Below are positions 41,568-51,108 of a stretch of DNA of 64,000 nt, one piece after another. The translations under genes were made by a program, and so were the position numbers. This stretch comes from Enterococcus saigonensis. Its GTDB lineage: Bacteria > Bacillota > Bacilli > Lactobacillales > Enterococcaceae. The stretch lies in assembly GCF_011397115.1 (NCBI RefSeq), contig NZ_AP022822.1, forward strand, positions 248,001-312,000, in the 5' to 3' direction. Positions within the stretch are counted from its first letter, which is position 1; the number at the start of each line of letters is the position of its first letter. A model generated the notes under the pieces. It was given only the letters and a program-made list of their open reading frames with translations, did not search any database and was not told where the DNA came from.

Positions 41568-42968
41568 TTAAAAGACTAATACCGGGGTTCCGGTTTCAAC
41601 CATGTTAAATAATTTTGCCATGACATCAGGCGGTGTATTAATACAGCCATGGGAGCCGCGGGTTTTCCATAAATCCCCACCATATGCCGGTTGCCAGTCA
41701 GAATCGTGAATTCCAACACCTGTCCAATCAATTGGCATCCAATAATCTACCGGACTGGCGTATTTTGTACCATCGTCGTTTTTACCGCGTAGTGTTTCAT
41801 TTCGTGCTTTTTCCCAAACATAGAAGACACCTGGTGGCGTAGGAGATTTTGGTTTTCCAGAAACAATATCTGTTTCAAGTGCCACTGCACCATCTTTGTA
41901 ATACCACATGTGTTGATTTTGTAAATCAACCTCAATATACGTATTACCAACTAATGGTTTATCCGCGCCAGCACTTCCTTTAACAATTGGAGAGCGTGTG
42001 AAATTTTCACCCTTCATGATTTGTTCCATTAATGCTGAGACTTCTTGGTCTGTTTGGATCGTCCAACTCAATGTCCCATCAGGAACAGTGACGTCACCTC
42101 GTAATGTGCTTTTAAAAGTAGTAGGGTTACTACTTGTATTGTATTGTTGTCCGATTTCAGTAACATAACCCGTAACTTTATCTTTATTTAAGCTTACTTT
42201 GCCTTCTTTATATTCCAACCAATCCATGATAGTTGTAGTTGGAATTTGAAATTGTTCGCCATTAATGGAATAGTTGGCTTGGATTTGAGCAACTTTGTTT
42301 AATGCGGTTAATTCTTCTTTTAGTTTTGGATCATTTGCAGTAACTTTTGGTTTTTCTGTATAATCGTTTAACTCGATGCTATCTTTGTTGCTGCTAACTG
42401 CTTTTTTTACATCAGCTACGACCGCTTGCACATCAATAGAGTTCCCTTCTACTTCAGGAGTTACTGTAAAGCCAGCAGGACCCTTTGCTAAAGTGGCATC
42501 TTTTGTTTTTGTCCGATTTTTGTTAAGTTCTGTTAGCTTTGTCTCAACATTTTTTATCGCACTATTTAGCTGTGTTTGATCCACAGCCACGCCATCTAGT
42601 TTATCATCACTATCGGCAAAGACATACGCCACGCCCCATTTCCAACGGTTCTGGGCTTCTTTTATTTGCTTTAAATCTTTCGTGTAATCTGTTTTTAAGC
42701 CTAAATCGACTTTCTTAATAGATTGCCAGTTTTGTCCGTTGTCTTGGATATCAAAAGTTTGCTCATCTGCGGCACCTTTTAATTTGGCGTTGGCTTGCTT
42801 AACCGTTAAGTTTGCAATGTTGGTATTGTTAATTTTGGTATTTGGTAAAAAATGATCGCTATAGTGGAAACTTCGGGCGGCATATGCGCCACCAGCAATG
42901 ATAAATAAAGTTAAAATAATAGCAACAATCACTTTAGTATGTTTTTTATGGCGAGAAGCTCTAGTCAT
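41568..42968 (-). CDS. ldtfm: L,D-transpeptidase (Ldtfm type)
   Basis: Makes 3-3 cross-links in peptidoglycan. Other members of this type bypass penicillin-binding proteins and resist ampicillin but not carbapenems. The start is ATG 42968 with AAGGAGA upstream, giving 466 residues. A basic N-terminus and a membrane helix (about 13-32) come first, then two peptidoglycan-binding-like domains (about 40-330) and the YkuD domain. That domain has GVGIHDSDW and SHGCIN with Cys442. Length and Cys position match E. faecium Ldtfm as I remember it. It follows ldh in the same direction, with 251 bases and a weak hairpin between. Confidence 0.94.
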   Translation of the reverse strand: MTRASRHKKHTKVIVAIILTLFIIAGGAYAARSFHYSDHFLPNTKINNTNIANLTVKQANAKLKGAADEQTFDIQDNGQNWQSIKKVDLGLKTDYTKDLKQIKEAQNRWKWGVAYVFADSDDKLDGVAVDQTQLNSAIKNVETKLTELNKNRTKTKDATLAKGPAGFTVTPEVEGNSIDVQAVVADVKKAVSSNKDSIELNDYTEKPKVTANDPKLKEELTALNKVAQIQANYSINGEQFQIPTTTIMDWLEYKEGKVSLNKDKVTGYVTEIGQQYNTSSNPTTFKSTLRGDVTVPDGTLSWTIQTDQEVSALMEQIMKGENFTRSPIVKGSAGADKPLVGNTYIEVDLQNQHMWYYKDGAVALETDIVSGKPKSPTPPGVFYVWEKARNETLRGKNDDGTKYASPVDYWMPIDWTGVGIHDSDWQPAYGGDLWKTRGSHGCINTPPDVMAKLFNMVETGTPVLVF

Positions 42969-43158
42969 CAGATATCTCCTTAAAGCACTTAGATTTGGAA
43001 TAAAATTTATATCGACAATATCATAGCATAGATTGTGAAAAAAGCGAAGATTATGCTTAAAAGGCAATAAAATTTTAAAATTTTTATTTTCATTAAGTCT
43101 ACCTTTAATGAAATGATTAAAGGTGGGTATTAAAAAAGATTGCTAAAAAAATGCTTAC

Positions 43159-43191
43159 GAAAAAAACCTGTCCACAGAGTCGTCGACAGGT
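43159..43191 (-). terminator. Terminator after ldh
   Basis: On the reverse strand ACCTGTC (43191-43185) / GACAGGT (43172-43166) and then a run of T residues (43166-43160). Confidence 0.85.
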
Positions 43192-43219
43192 AAAATGAAA
43201 AATATTTTTTATTAAAAAA

Positions 43220-44215
43220 TTATTTAGCAGCATCTTCTGCTTCTAATTTTTTGAACGCTTCATCTAAAATATCTTTTAATTGTGAAGCAGAAGCATTCAT
43301 ACGATCTTGTTCTGAGTCGGTTAATGGAATTTCGATAACTTGTTGAATACCTTGGGCGTTAATGACAGCAGGGGCCCCGATATAAATATCGTTTAAGCCA
43401 TATTGACCTTCCAAGTAAACAGATAATGGGAAGACAGCATTTTCGTCATTTAAGATAGCCCGGGTAATACGTGCTAAGGCAGTGGCGATACCATAGAAAG
43501 TTGCGCCCTTTTTGTCAATGATAGTATAAGCTGCGTCACGAACGCTAAAGAACAAGTTAACCATTGCTTCTTCATCGACGTCAGGGTTGTTTTTAATCCA
43601 TTCGTAAATTTGTAAGCCGGCAACATTTGCATGTGACCAAACTGGAAATTCAGAATCGCCGTGTTCACCTAAAATATATGCATGGACATTACGTGCGTCT
43701 ACCTTCACTAATTCCGCAATTTTTTGGCGGAAACGAGCAGAGTCTAATGAAGTACCAGATCCGATAACGCGTTCTTTTGGAAAACCTGAGAATTTCCAAG
43801 TTGAATAAGTTAAAATATCAACTGGGTTAGCGGCAACTAAGAAAATACCGTTAAAGCCAGAAGCCACGATTTGTGTAACAACATCGCGATTGATTTTTAA
43901 ATTTTTATGAACAAGGTCCAAACGAGTTTCACCTGGTTTTTGAGGAGCGCCAGCCGTAATGACAACTAAATCGGCATCATGTGCATCTGCGTAAGTTGCT
44001 GAGTAAATTTTCTTAGGAGAAGTCCAAGCTAGGGCATCTGTTAAATCCAATGCGTCGCCTTCTGTTTTTTTGACGTTAATATCGACAATCCCAACTTCTT
44101 GCGCGATATTTTGAGTTACAAGTGCAAATGCATAACTAGAACCAACAGCACCGTCACCTACTAAGATAACCTTTTGGTGGTCTTTTGATAAAGCACTTTT
44201 TTCTACATCTGTCAT
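43220..44215 (-). CDS. ldh: L-lactate dehydrogenase
   Basis: Reduces pyruvate to L-lactate with NADH, the last step of homolactic fermentation; usually allosterically activated by fructose-1,6-bisphosphate. The start ATG 44215 follows AAGGG and gives 331 residues; upstream in-frame codons to 44284 add a sequence not seen in the family. NAD motif GDGAVGSSYA (20-29), substrate Arg in TRLDLVHKN, catalytic His185 in GEHGDSE. Cre-like sequences upstream suggest CcpA control. A terminator follows. Confidence 0.97.
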   Translation of the reverse strand: MTDVEKSALSKDHQKVILVGDGAVGSSYAFALVTQNIAQEVGIVDINVKKTEGDALDLTDALAWTSPKKIYSATYADAHDADLVVITAGAPQKPGETRLDLVHKNLKINRDVVTQIVASGFNGIFLVAANPVDILTYSTWKFSGFPKERVIGSGTSLDSARFRQKIAELVKVDARNVHAYILGEHGDSEFPVWSHANVAGLQIYEWIKNNPDVDEEAMVNLFFSVRDAAYTIIDKKGATFYGIATALARITRAILNDENAVFPLSVYLEGQYGLNDIYIGAPAVINAQGIQQVIEIPLTDSEQDRMNASASQLKDILDEAFKKLEAEDAAK

Positions 44216-44328
44216 GTTTGTTTCATCCCTTCTCAGATTATTTCCTTCACAAGCAATCCTATCATTTCCATAATCGTTTGTCATGCAATACGCTTAGATA
44301 TAATACAGTTTTTTCTGCTGTTTCTTTT

Positions 44329-44342
44329 TGTGAGCACTTACA
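44329..44342 (-). promoter_or_regulatory. Cre-like site upstream of ldh
   Basis: The reverse strand reads TGTAAGTGCTCACA, one mismatch from TGNAANCGNTNNCA (T for C at position 7). A second partial site, TGCAAGCGCTCTTT, is at 44407-44420 with only the last two bases off. CcpA control of ldh is common in lactic acid bacteria; here it is inferred. Confidence 0.4.
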
Positions 44343-44444
44343 TTTTTATGAAAGTTTGTTTTAGTTTGAACAATGGTTCTAACGCAGAATATCTCTAAAA
44401 AAAGCTAAAGAGCGCTTGCAAATTTTAGCTAATCTATCAGTTTG

Positions 44445-44453
44445 TGTTATAAT
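44445..44453 (+). promoter_or_regulatory. Extended -10 promoter element for pth
   Basis: TGTTATAAT with a perfect TATAAT and TG dinucleotide; no good -35. Predicted leader of about 145 bases before pth. Confidence 0.5.
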
Positions 44454-44605
44454 ACTAAGGCAACACAGTTTAAAAAAATTTTTTAATTAATGTGCTATTA
44501 ACGAAATAGTGAGCATGATGCAACTTCATTGCAAAAGCAGACTAGGGGATAATTTATCGCCTGGCCTTTTGGCGTGGTTTAGTTAAAGTGAAATGAGGAA
44601 TATAG

Positions 44606-45169
44606 ATGAAGATGATTGTTGGCCTGGGAAATCCCGGGTTGAAATATGCAAAAACCAAACATAATATCGGCTTTATGACGATTGATCGTCTAGCGCAAAA
44701 GTACAACGTTGTCTTTAAACGCAACAACTTTGAAGCCGAACAAGGTGAATTTTTTTTAAATGGGGAAAAAATTATTTTAGTTAAACCTCAAACTTTTATG
44801 AATGACTCTGGGCGGGCTGTAGGTCCTTTGATGACTTATTTGGGTGTTTTGCCAGAAGAATTGATTGTAGTTTATGATGATTTAGATTTAGCAATTGGGA
44901 AGATTCGCTTGCGACAAAAAGGTGGCGCTGGCGGGCACAATGGTATTAAGAGTATTATTTCACATTTGAAAGGGAGTCAAGTTTTCGATCGGATTAAGAT
45001 AGGTATTGGTAGACCAACACAAAATATGACAGTTGTTAACCATGTACTAAGTCCTTTTTCACAAGCTGATTTGCCGATGATTGAAACGAGCATTGATGAA
45101 GCGGTAAGTGCGTTGGAAGAGTATTTTAAAACAGATGATTTTATCAATACGATGAACAAATTTAATTAA
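44606..45169 (+). CDS. pth: Peptidyl-tRNA hydrolase
   Basis: Recycles tRNA from drop-off peptidyl-tRNAs. The 187-residue protein has GLGNPGLKYAKTKHNIGF with the catalytic His, PQTFMNDSG, VYDDLDLAIGKIRLR and GGHNGIKSI, all complete. ATG 44606 with GAGGAA upstream; a second ATG two codons later is possible. It precedes mfd as in Bacillus (spoVC/pth-mfd), but 312 bases separate them here. Confidence 0.97.
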   Translation: MKMIVGLGNPGLKYAKTKHNIGFMTIDRLAQKYNVVFKRNNFEAEQGEFFLNGEKIILVKPQTFMNDSGRAVGPLMTYLGVLPEELIVVYDDLDLAIGKIRLRQKGGAGGHNGIKSIISHLKGSQVFDRIKIGIGRPTQNMTVVNHVLSPFSQADLPMIETSIDEAVSALEEYFKTDDFINTMNKFN

Positions 45170-45481
45170 TGAAAATGTAAGGAAATTGTTGTGATACTTT
45201 AAGATTCAGAAATTTTTAATGAATAAATTGTATCATCTAGACCCTGCAGTCAGAAAGTTCATTCGTTTATTATCAGTTAAGATAGTATGTCTTATTTTTT
45301 ATCTAGTAGTTCCTAGGTTATCTCAGACAGCTTAATAAAATAGAATCGAGTTCAAAAGGATTTAATCATTTTCAGATAAGGTAAAAGAGGTATTTTCAGT
45401 AAAAGTAAATACTATGGAATTTTTTATCGTACTGCTACGAACAGTCTAATCTTTTGAACATCTTAATTTAGGAGGCAAAAA
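45170..45481 (+). other. Intergenic region between pth and mfd
   Basis: 312 AT-rich bases. I see no gene, no good terminator after pth and no convincing promoter pair. TAGGAGG for mfd is at its end (about 45470-45476). Confidence 0.5.
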
Positions 45482-48400
45482 ATGGATTTGCTTGGTTTAT
45501 TTGATAAAGTGCCGCAAATCGGTCAATGGCAAGAGCAATTAGCAAAAAAAAGTAAGCGACAGTTATTAACCGGCCTCGCTGGGTCAGCCAAAACTTTGGC
45601 ATTAGTCAGTACTTTACAAAAATTGCAAAAGTCAATTTTAGTCATTACCCCAAATTTGTATTACACTAATCAATTAGTAGAAGATTTACGAAATTTAACG
45701 GATGCAGTTTTTGCTTTTCCGGTAGATGAAGTTTTATCAGCAGAAATGGCTTTCGCTTCCCCAGAAGCAAAAGCCGAACGAGTTCAAACCTTAAATGCCA
45801 TCGCGCAAAATGAATTGGGAATTTACGTTATGCCAGTGGCGGCTTTGAGAAAGTACTTGCCCACGCCTGAAACATGGCGAAATTATCAATTGCATTGGCA
45901 AATTGGTGATGAATTAGATTTGGCTACTTTACCAACGCAATTGGTGTTGATGGGGTATCAACGTGAGAGCATGATTGCAAAGCCCGGTGAATTTAGTATT
46001 CGTGGTAGCATCATTGATATTTATCCTTTACATGCAGAATATCCCGTGCGGGTGGAACTATTTGATGTTGAAATTGATTCCATGCGCTATTTTGACGTGG
46101 AAACACAACGTTCACTAGGAAATGTTGATCACGTTTTAGTCAGTCCGACAAGTGAGTTGGTTTTTACTGCTGCTGAGTTAGAGACGGGGGCAAAAAATTT
46201 AAAATCAGCTTTAGAAAAACGTTTAGCAGTCACCAAAGAAAAAACGGATAAAGAATTTTTAAGTGAATATTTTGGTCAGGTGCAAAACGAATGGCTAAAT
46301 GGCATACCGGGAGAAAATATCAATTTTTATCTCGATTTTCTTTATGAGGTGCCAACGACAATTGTAGACTATTTTGCCAAAGATACCCTTTTAATGGTAG
46401 ACGATTATCCGCGAATTATGGAAACAAATCGTGAAATCGAACGTGAAGAAGGAGAGTGGCAAGTTCAAAAAATCAGTGAACTACGTGTTTTCAGTGAGCA
46501 AAAATTTGGAGTAGATGTGCATCAGTTTTTCCAGAAAGAAACATTTACGACTAGCTTTTTTGCACTGTTTCAAAAGGGAATGGGAAATTTGCGTTTTGGC
46601 GCAATTTGGAACTTTCAATATCGTCCTATGCAGCAATTTTTCAGTCAAATGGGGTTGTTAAAAGCTGAATTAGATCGTTGGGAAAAACAGCAACAGACAG
46701 TGATATTTTTAGTTGCCGATGATGAGCGCGCAAAAAAACTTGATCATAATTTCCGCGACCATGAAATTTATGCTCCTGTGACTAAAGCCGATACGTTAAT
46801 TACCGCTCGTAGCCAAATTGTGGTAGGAAATTTGCAAAGCGGTTTTGAAATGCCACAAGATCGCTTCGTAGTCGTCACAGAAAAAGAAATCTTTCAAAAA
46901 GTAAAACGAAAACGTGCACGACGCCAAACGATTACTAATGCGGAACGGCTAAAAAGCTATAATGAGTTAAAACCTGGCGATTATGTCGTTCACGCCAATC
47001 ACGGGATTGGGAAATATATCGGTATGGAGACATTGGAAGTAGACGGTGTCCATCAAGATTACATCACAATTTTATATCAAAATGATGACAAATTATTTAT
47101 TCCGGTAACCCAGCTAAACTTAATTCAAAAATATGTCGCTTCAGAATCTAAAACGCCTAAAATTAATAAACTCGGTGGTAGCGAGTGGAGTAAAACAAAA
47201 CGAAAAGTCTCTGGTAAAATTGAAGATATTGCGGATGACTTAATTGCGCTATACGCCAAAAGAGAAGCAGAAAAAGGATTTGCCTTTGCGGCAGATGATG
47301 GTTATCAAAAACAATTTGAGGATGCTTTCCCCTATACAGAAACAGATGACCAGCTTCGAAGTGCGGCTGAAATTAAGCACGATATGGAAAAACCAAAACC
47401 TATGGATCGGCTGTTAGTAGGTGATGTTGGGTTTGGAAAAACAGAAGTCGCGTTACGGGCTGCTTTTAAATCTATTAAGGAAAGTAAGCAAGTTGCTTTT
47501 TTAGTGCCAACAACAATTTTGGCACAACAGCATTACGAAACAATGTTGGATCGTTTTGAGGGTTTTCCTGTTAATATTGGCTTACTCAGTCGTTTTCGGA
47601 CGAAAAAACAACAGGCGGAAACGCTGGAACAAATTCGTACAGGGCAAGTGGATATCGTGGTAGGAACCCACCGCTTATTATCACAAGACGTGAAGTTTTC
47701 GGATTTGGGATTGTTGGTAATTGATGAAGAACAACGCTTTGGCGTAAAGCATAAAGAACGTTTAAAACAACTTCGGTCACAAGTGGATGTCCTAACTTTG
47801 ACAGCGACGCCAATTCCTCGGACGTTACACATGTCTATGCTTGGTGTGCGAGATTTATCTGTAATTGAAACACCGCCGGAAAATCGGTATCCTATTCAAA
47901 CCTATGTAATGGAAAAAAATCCAGGTGCCATTCGCGAAGCAATCCATCGAGAATTGGCTCGTGACGGACAAGTTTTCTATTTGTACAATCGTGTCGAAAC
48001 CATTGAGAAAAAAGTTGATGAATTACAAGCTTTAGTACCAGAAGCTCGTATCGGTTATGCCCACGGTCAAATGACAGAAATCCAATTGGAGAATACGTTG
48101 TTAGACTTCATTGAAGGGCAGTATGACATTTTAGTCACCACAACGATTATTGAAACCGGTGTGGATATTCCCAATGTTAATACATTGTTTGTGGAAAATG
48201 CAGATTATATGGGATTATCTACTTTGTATCAGTTAAGAGGTCGTGTGGGTCGAAGTAACCGCGTAGCCTATGCGTATTTCATGTATGAACCACAAAAGAT
48301 TTTAAATGAAGTGAGCGAGAAACGACTACAGGCCATTAAAGATTTTACGGAACTTGGATCTGGTTTTAAAATTGCGATGCGGGATTTATCTATTCGTGGT

Positions 48401-49021
48401 GCTGGGAACCTATTAGGTGCGCAGCAACATGGGTTCATTGACGCAGTTGGTTTTGATATGTATTCCCAAATGTTAGAAGAAGCAGTTGCCCGCAAACAAG
48501 GAAAAAATATTCAAAGTCAAAAAACTTCAGTGGAAATTGATTTAGGTATTGATGCGTATTTACCAGGTACTTATATCATAGATGAACGGCAAAAAATAGA
48601 AATTTACAAACGTATTCGAGAATTGGAAAATGAAGAACAACTAGATGAGTTGCAAGATGATTTATTGGATCGTTTTGGAGAGTATCCTGATGAAGTAGCT
48701 CATTTATTGACAATTGGACAAATTAAAATGGATGGAGATCGAGCATTACTAGAAAGTATCCGTAAGATGAATCACCAAATCAAAGTTACTTTAAGTAAAG
48801 TGGGAACTAAAACTTATACAGTCGAACAATTATTTGAAGCTTTGTCTGTAACAAAAATGAAAGCAGCAATGGCAGTTAATAATGAAAAAATGACAATTAC
48901 GTTAACGATTGTACCTAAAATGTCGCAGGCCGTCTGGCTTCATGAAATACAAGAATTTATTAAAGCATTGCGAGAAGAAAAATATAAAAATGCTATTGTA
49001 ACTGAAGATAAAATAGATTAG
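45482..49021 (+). CDS. mfd: Transcription-repair coupling factor
   Basis: Mfd removes RNA polymerase stalled at DNA lesions and recruits UvrA. The 1179 residues are full length: UvrB-homology region, the RNA polymerase-interacting CarD-like domain (LKPGDYVVHANHGIGKYIG), the translocase with GDVGFGKT (647-654) and DEEQ (748-751), QLRGRVGRS, and the C-terminal autoinhibitory domain. TAGGAGG precedes the ATG. Next comes a MOP flippase, an order shared with Bacillus except that spoVT is absent. Confidence 0.98.
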   Translation: MDLLGLFDKVPQIGQWQEQLAKKSKRQLLTGLAGSAKTLALVSTLQKLQKSILVITPNLYYTNQLVEDLRNLTDAVFAFPVDEVLSAEMAFASPEAKAERVQTLNAIAQNELGIYVMPVAALRKYLPTPETWRNYQLHWQIGDELDLATLPTQLVLMGYQRESMIAKPGEFSIRGSIIDIYPLHAEYPVRVELFDVEIDSMRYFDVETQRSLGNVDHVLVSPTSELVFTAAELETGAKNLKSALEKRLAVTKEKTDKEFLSEYFGQVQNEWLNGIPGENINFYLDFLYEVPTTIVDYFAKDTLLMVDDYPRIMETNREIEREEGEWQVQKISELRVFSEQKFGVDVHQFFQKETFTTSFFALFQKGMGNLRFGAIWNFQYRPMQQFFSQMGLLKAELDRWEKQQQTVIFLVADDERAKKLDHNFRDHEIYAPVTKADTLITARSQIVVGNLQSGFEMPQDRFVVVTEKEIFQKVKRKRARRQTITNAERLKSYNELKPGDYVVHANHGIGKYIGMETLEVDGVHQDYITILYQNDDKLFIPVTQLNLIQKYVASESKTPKINKLGGSEWSKTKRKVSGKIEDIADDLIALYAKREAEKGFAFAADDGYQKQFEDAFPYTETDDQLRSAAEIKHDMEKPKPMDRLLVGDVGFGKTEVALRAAFKSIKESKQVAFLVPTTILAQQHYETMLDRFEGFPVNIGLLSRFRTKKQQAETLEQIRTGQVDIVVGTHRLLSQDVKFSDLGLLVIDEEQRFGVKHKERLKQLRSQVDVLTLTATPIPRTLHMSMLGVRDLSVIETPPENRYPIQTYVMEKNPGAIREAIHRELARDGQVFYLYNRVETIEKKVDELQALVPEARIGYAHGQMTEIQLENTLLDFIEGQYDILVTTTIIETGVDIPNVNTLFVENADYMGLSTLYQLRGRVGRSNRVAYAYFMYEPQKILNEVSEKRLQAIKDFTELGSGFKIAMRDLSIRGAGNLLGAQQHGFIDAVGFDMYSQMLEEAVARKQGKNIQSQKTSVEIDLGIDAYLPGTYIIDERQKIEIYKRIRELENEEQLDELQDDLLDRFGEYPDEVAHLLTIGQIKMDGDRALLESIRKMNHQIKVTLSKVGTKTYTVEQLFEALSVTKMKAAMAVNNEKMTITLTIVPKMSQAVWLHEIQEFIKALREEKYKNAIVTEDKID

Positions 49022-49139
49022 TAAAGTTTAAAATTACTTTATTTTCAGTAAAGAAATATGAATTTGATGCTCTGAAATGAAATTTTAGGGCAAACTAAGG
49101 CATAGAATAAAATTTTGGCAAATGGAGAGGTGAAGACAC

Positions 49140-50756
49140 ATGCGGGTAGATGGTGCCAAAGCTAAAGTGAATCAAATGCAAAAAATGATGCAGGGCGCTT
49201 TTGTACTGACTGCTGCTTCTTTTATTGCCAAAGTACTAAGTGCAATTTATCGCGTGCCATTACAAAATTTGGTGGGAGACAAAGGGTTTTACGTGTATCA
49301 ACAGGTATATCCGATTTATGGTTTAGCGATGACGTTAGCCTTATCCGGATTACCCCAGTTTATTTCCAAATATATTGCAGAAATCAGCAGCGTGAAAGAA
49401 CAAAAAAATGCGATTCAAAAATTGATTCCAGTCGTGTTTTATTGTGGGTTTTTATTATGGGGACTGACTTTTTTTGGTGCACGAATCATTGCAATTTTAA
49501 TGGGTAACGTGTTGTTGACGCCTTTGATTATGATTGTATCGTTTACTTTTTTATTAATGCCATTTTTAGCTTTTTACCGCGGTAATTTTCAGGGGCAATT
49601 GCAAATGGTTCCAAGTGCGGTTTCACAAGTTGCAGAACAGTTTGTACGTGTAGGAGTGATTATTGTCGCAGCTTTCATGTTTCAAGCTGGTATTTTAGAT
49701 GTCTATCAAACAGGTACGGCAGCTATGAGTGGCGCTGTTTTTGGTGGTTTGTGTGCAGTGGTATTGCTAGTTTATTATCAAAAAAAAATTAGTGGCTTCG
49801 GTCTAAACCTAGTAAAAGATTTTCATTTTGGAAAAGTGGATAAGAAATTGCTACGCCGATTTGTGATCGAAGGTGGCTTGTTATCCATTTACGCTGGGTT
49901 GTTGATCTTATTTCAACTTATCGACTCTTTTGTTATTGCAAATGAACTACAAAACTTTGGGCTAACGCAAACGGCATCCCAAGTTGCTAAAGGGGTATAT
50001 GATAGAGGACAGCCCATGGTACAATTAGGATTAGTAATTGCTGCTGCCTTGAGTTCCACTTTTTTACCGGCGTTAACGAAATATTTAGTAGCACGAAACA
50101 ATCGTCTTTTTCAGAGTTCTGCCAAAATTTATCTGCGTTTAACCACGAGTATCTCGTTGGCAGCCTCTTTTGGTTTGGCACTAGTTATGCCGTCTTTAAA
50201 CTACGCTTTGTTTAAAGATCAAGCCGGTAATGATGTTTTGCAAGTATTTGTTTTTTCTGTCTTTTTGATGGCGGTAATTCAAGCTTACCAAGCTGTGGCG
50301 CAAAGTCAAAATCATTTTCGTCCGGCGTTAAGAGCTGCAATTGTAGGAATTGTAGTGAAATTTGTAACGACGCTGCTGTTGACAGGAACTATGGGGACTA
50401 TGGGGGCAAGTCTTGGTACTATTTTCGGATTAGCTGCGACATTGTGGCGCCTGATTCGTGCAGAAGATCAAGCGATTAATAACTTTTGGCAAGAGCGTTT
50501 CTTTTTGAAAAAAATGATAAGCTGTTTGTTAGTTATGAGTGGTTCAGTAGTGTTGTTTTACTTTTTAGTGGCACTTTTTGGGAACTTTCAAACACGATTT
50601 GGTGCTTTGATAATTACAATTTTAGCAGTGGCAGTTGGTATGTATACTTTTTTGAAAGCTGCAATAAAATTTGATTTGTTGACATTAAGAGAATGGTTGC
50701 TATTACCTTTTGGAAAAAGGTTGCTGCGACTAAAAAATAATAAAGAAAGAAAATGA
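49140..50756 (+). CDS. MOP-superfamily polysaccharide flippase (YabM/SpoVB-like)
   Basis: A 538-residue protein with about 14 membrane helices. Features of the polysaccharide/lipid II flippase family: KVLSAIYRVPLQNLVGDKGFYVYQQVYPIYG near the N-terminus (in parts: YRVPLQNLVGD, YVYQQVYPIY) and GLPQFISKYIAE. Position between mfd and the S4 gene matches yabM of Bacillus. It may flip lipid II or another glycolipid; Amj/MurJ redundancy cannot be judged. The ATG follows GAGAGGTGA. The next gene begins nine bases after its stop. Confidence 0.9.
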   Translation: MRVDGAKAKVNQMQKMMQGAFVLTAASFIAKVLSAIYRVPLQNLVGDKGFYVYQQVYPIYGLAMTLALSGLPQFISKYIAEISSVKEQKNAIQKLIPVVFYCGFLLWGLTFFGARIIAILMGNVLLTPLIMIVSFTFLLMPFLAFYRGNFQGQLQMVPSAVSQVAEQFVRVGVIIVAAFMFQAGILDVYQTGTAAMSGAVFGGLCAVVLLVYYQKKISGFGLNLVKDFHFGKVDKKLLRRFVIEGGLLSIYAGLLILFQLIDSFVIANELQNFGLTQTASQVAKGVYDRGQPMVQLGLVIAAALSSTFLPALTKYLVARNNRLFQSSAKIYLRLTTSISLAASFGLALVMPSLNYALFKDQAGNDVLQVFVFSVFLMAVIQAYQAVAQSQNHFRPALRAAIVGIVVKFVTTLLLTGTMGTMGASLGTIFGLAATLWRLIRAEDQAINNFWQERFFLKKMISCLLVMSGSVVLFYFLVALFGNFQTRFGALIITILAVAVGMYTFLKAAIKFDLLTLREWLLLPFGKRLLRLKNNKERK

Positions 50757-50765
50757 GGGGAAAAG

Positions 50766-51029
50766 ATGCGTTTAGATAAATTTTTGAAAATCTCACGGAT
50801 TATTAAGCGACGTTCAGTCGCAAAAGAAGTGGCGGATAAAGGTCGTATTCAAGTGAACGGTAAATTAGCTAAATCTTCTAGTACGGTTAAGGTTGGCGAT
50901 CTTGTCAAAATTGGTTTTGGAAACAAAACTTTAGAAATTAAAGTATTGGAATTGCATGAATCGACCAAAAAAGAGGATGCTGCCAAAATGTATGAAATTA
51001 TTAGCGAAATAAGAAACGAAAATGTCTAG
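50766..51029 (+). CDS. rqcP: RqcP (YabO), S4-domain ribosome quality control factor
   Basis: An 87-residue S4-fold RNA-binding protein: MRLDKFLKISRIIKRRSVAKE, then GRIQVNGKLAKSSSTVKVGD. RqcP binds the 50S subunit and helps RqcH add alanine tails to stalled chains; this is known from Bacillus YabO. GAGGGG precedes the ATG. It is in the same transcript as the flippase, and the divIC promoter lies after its stop. Confidence 0.94.
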   Translation: MRLDKFLKISRIIKRRSVAKEVADKGRIQVNGKLAKSSSTVKVGDLVKIGFGNKTLEIKVLELHESTKKEDAAKMYEIISEIRNENV

Positions 51030-51066
51030 AAATTCATTAGACAAGCCTACTTTAAGTTGCTATAAT
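51024..51066 (+). promoter_or_regulatory. Strong promoter of divIC-yabR with overlapping inverted repeat
   Basis: TAGACA (51038-51043), 17 bp, TATAAT (51061-51066). The -35 box is one arm of the inverted repeat TGTCTA (51024-51029) / TAGACA (51038-51043), with an eight-base spacer. It could be an operator, or chance. Confidence 0.72.
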
Positions 51067-51108
51067 TAATTTTGGATTATCCAATTTGCACAAGGTAAGA
51101 GAAGGGAC

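Larger units (their letters stand above)
44216..44605. other. Divergent intergenic region between ldh and pth
   Basis: 390 bases holding the ldh promoter region, two cre-like sites (44329-44342 and 44407-44420) and the extended -10 for pth (44445-44453). A TATAAT at 44299-44304 has a poorly spaced TTGTCA (15 bp) and could belong to either strand's promoter. No gene is seen. Confidence 0.5.
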
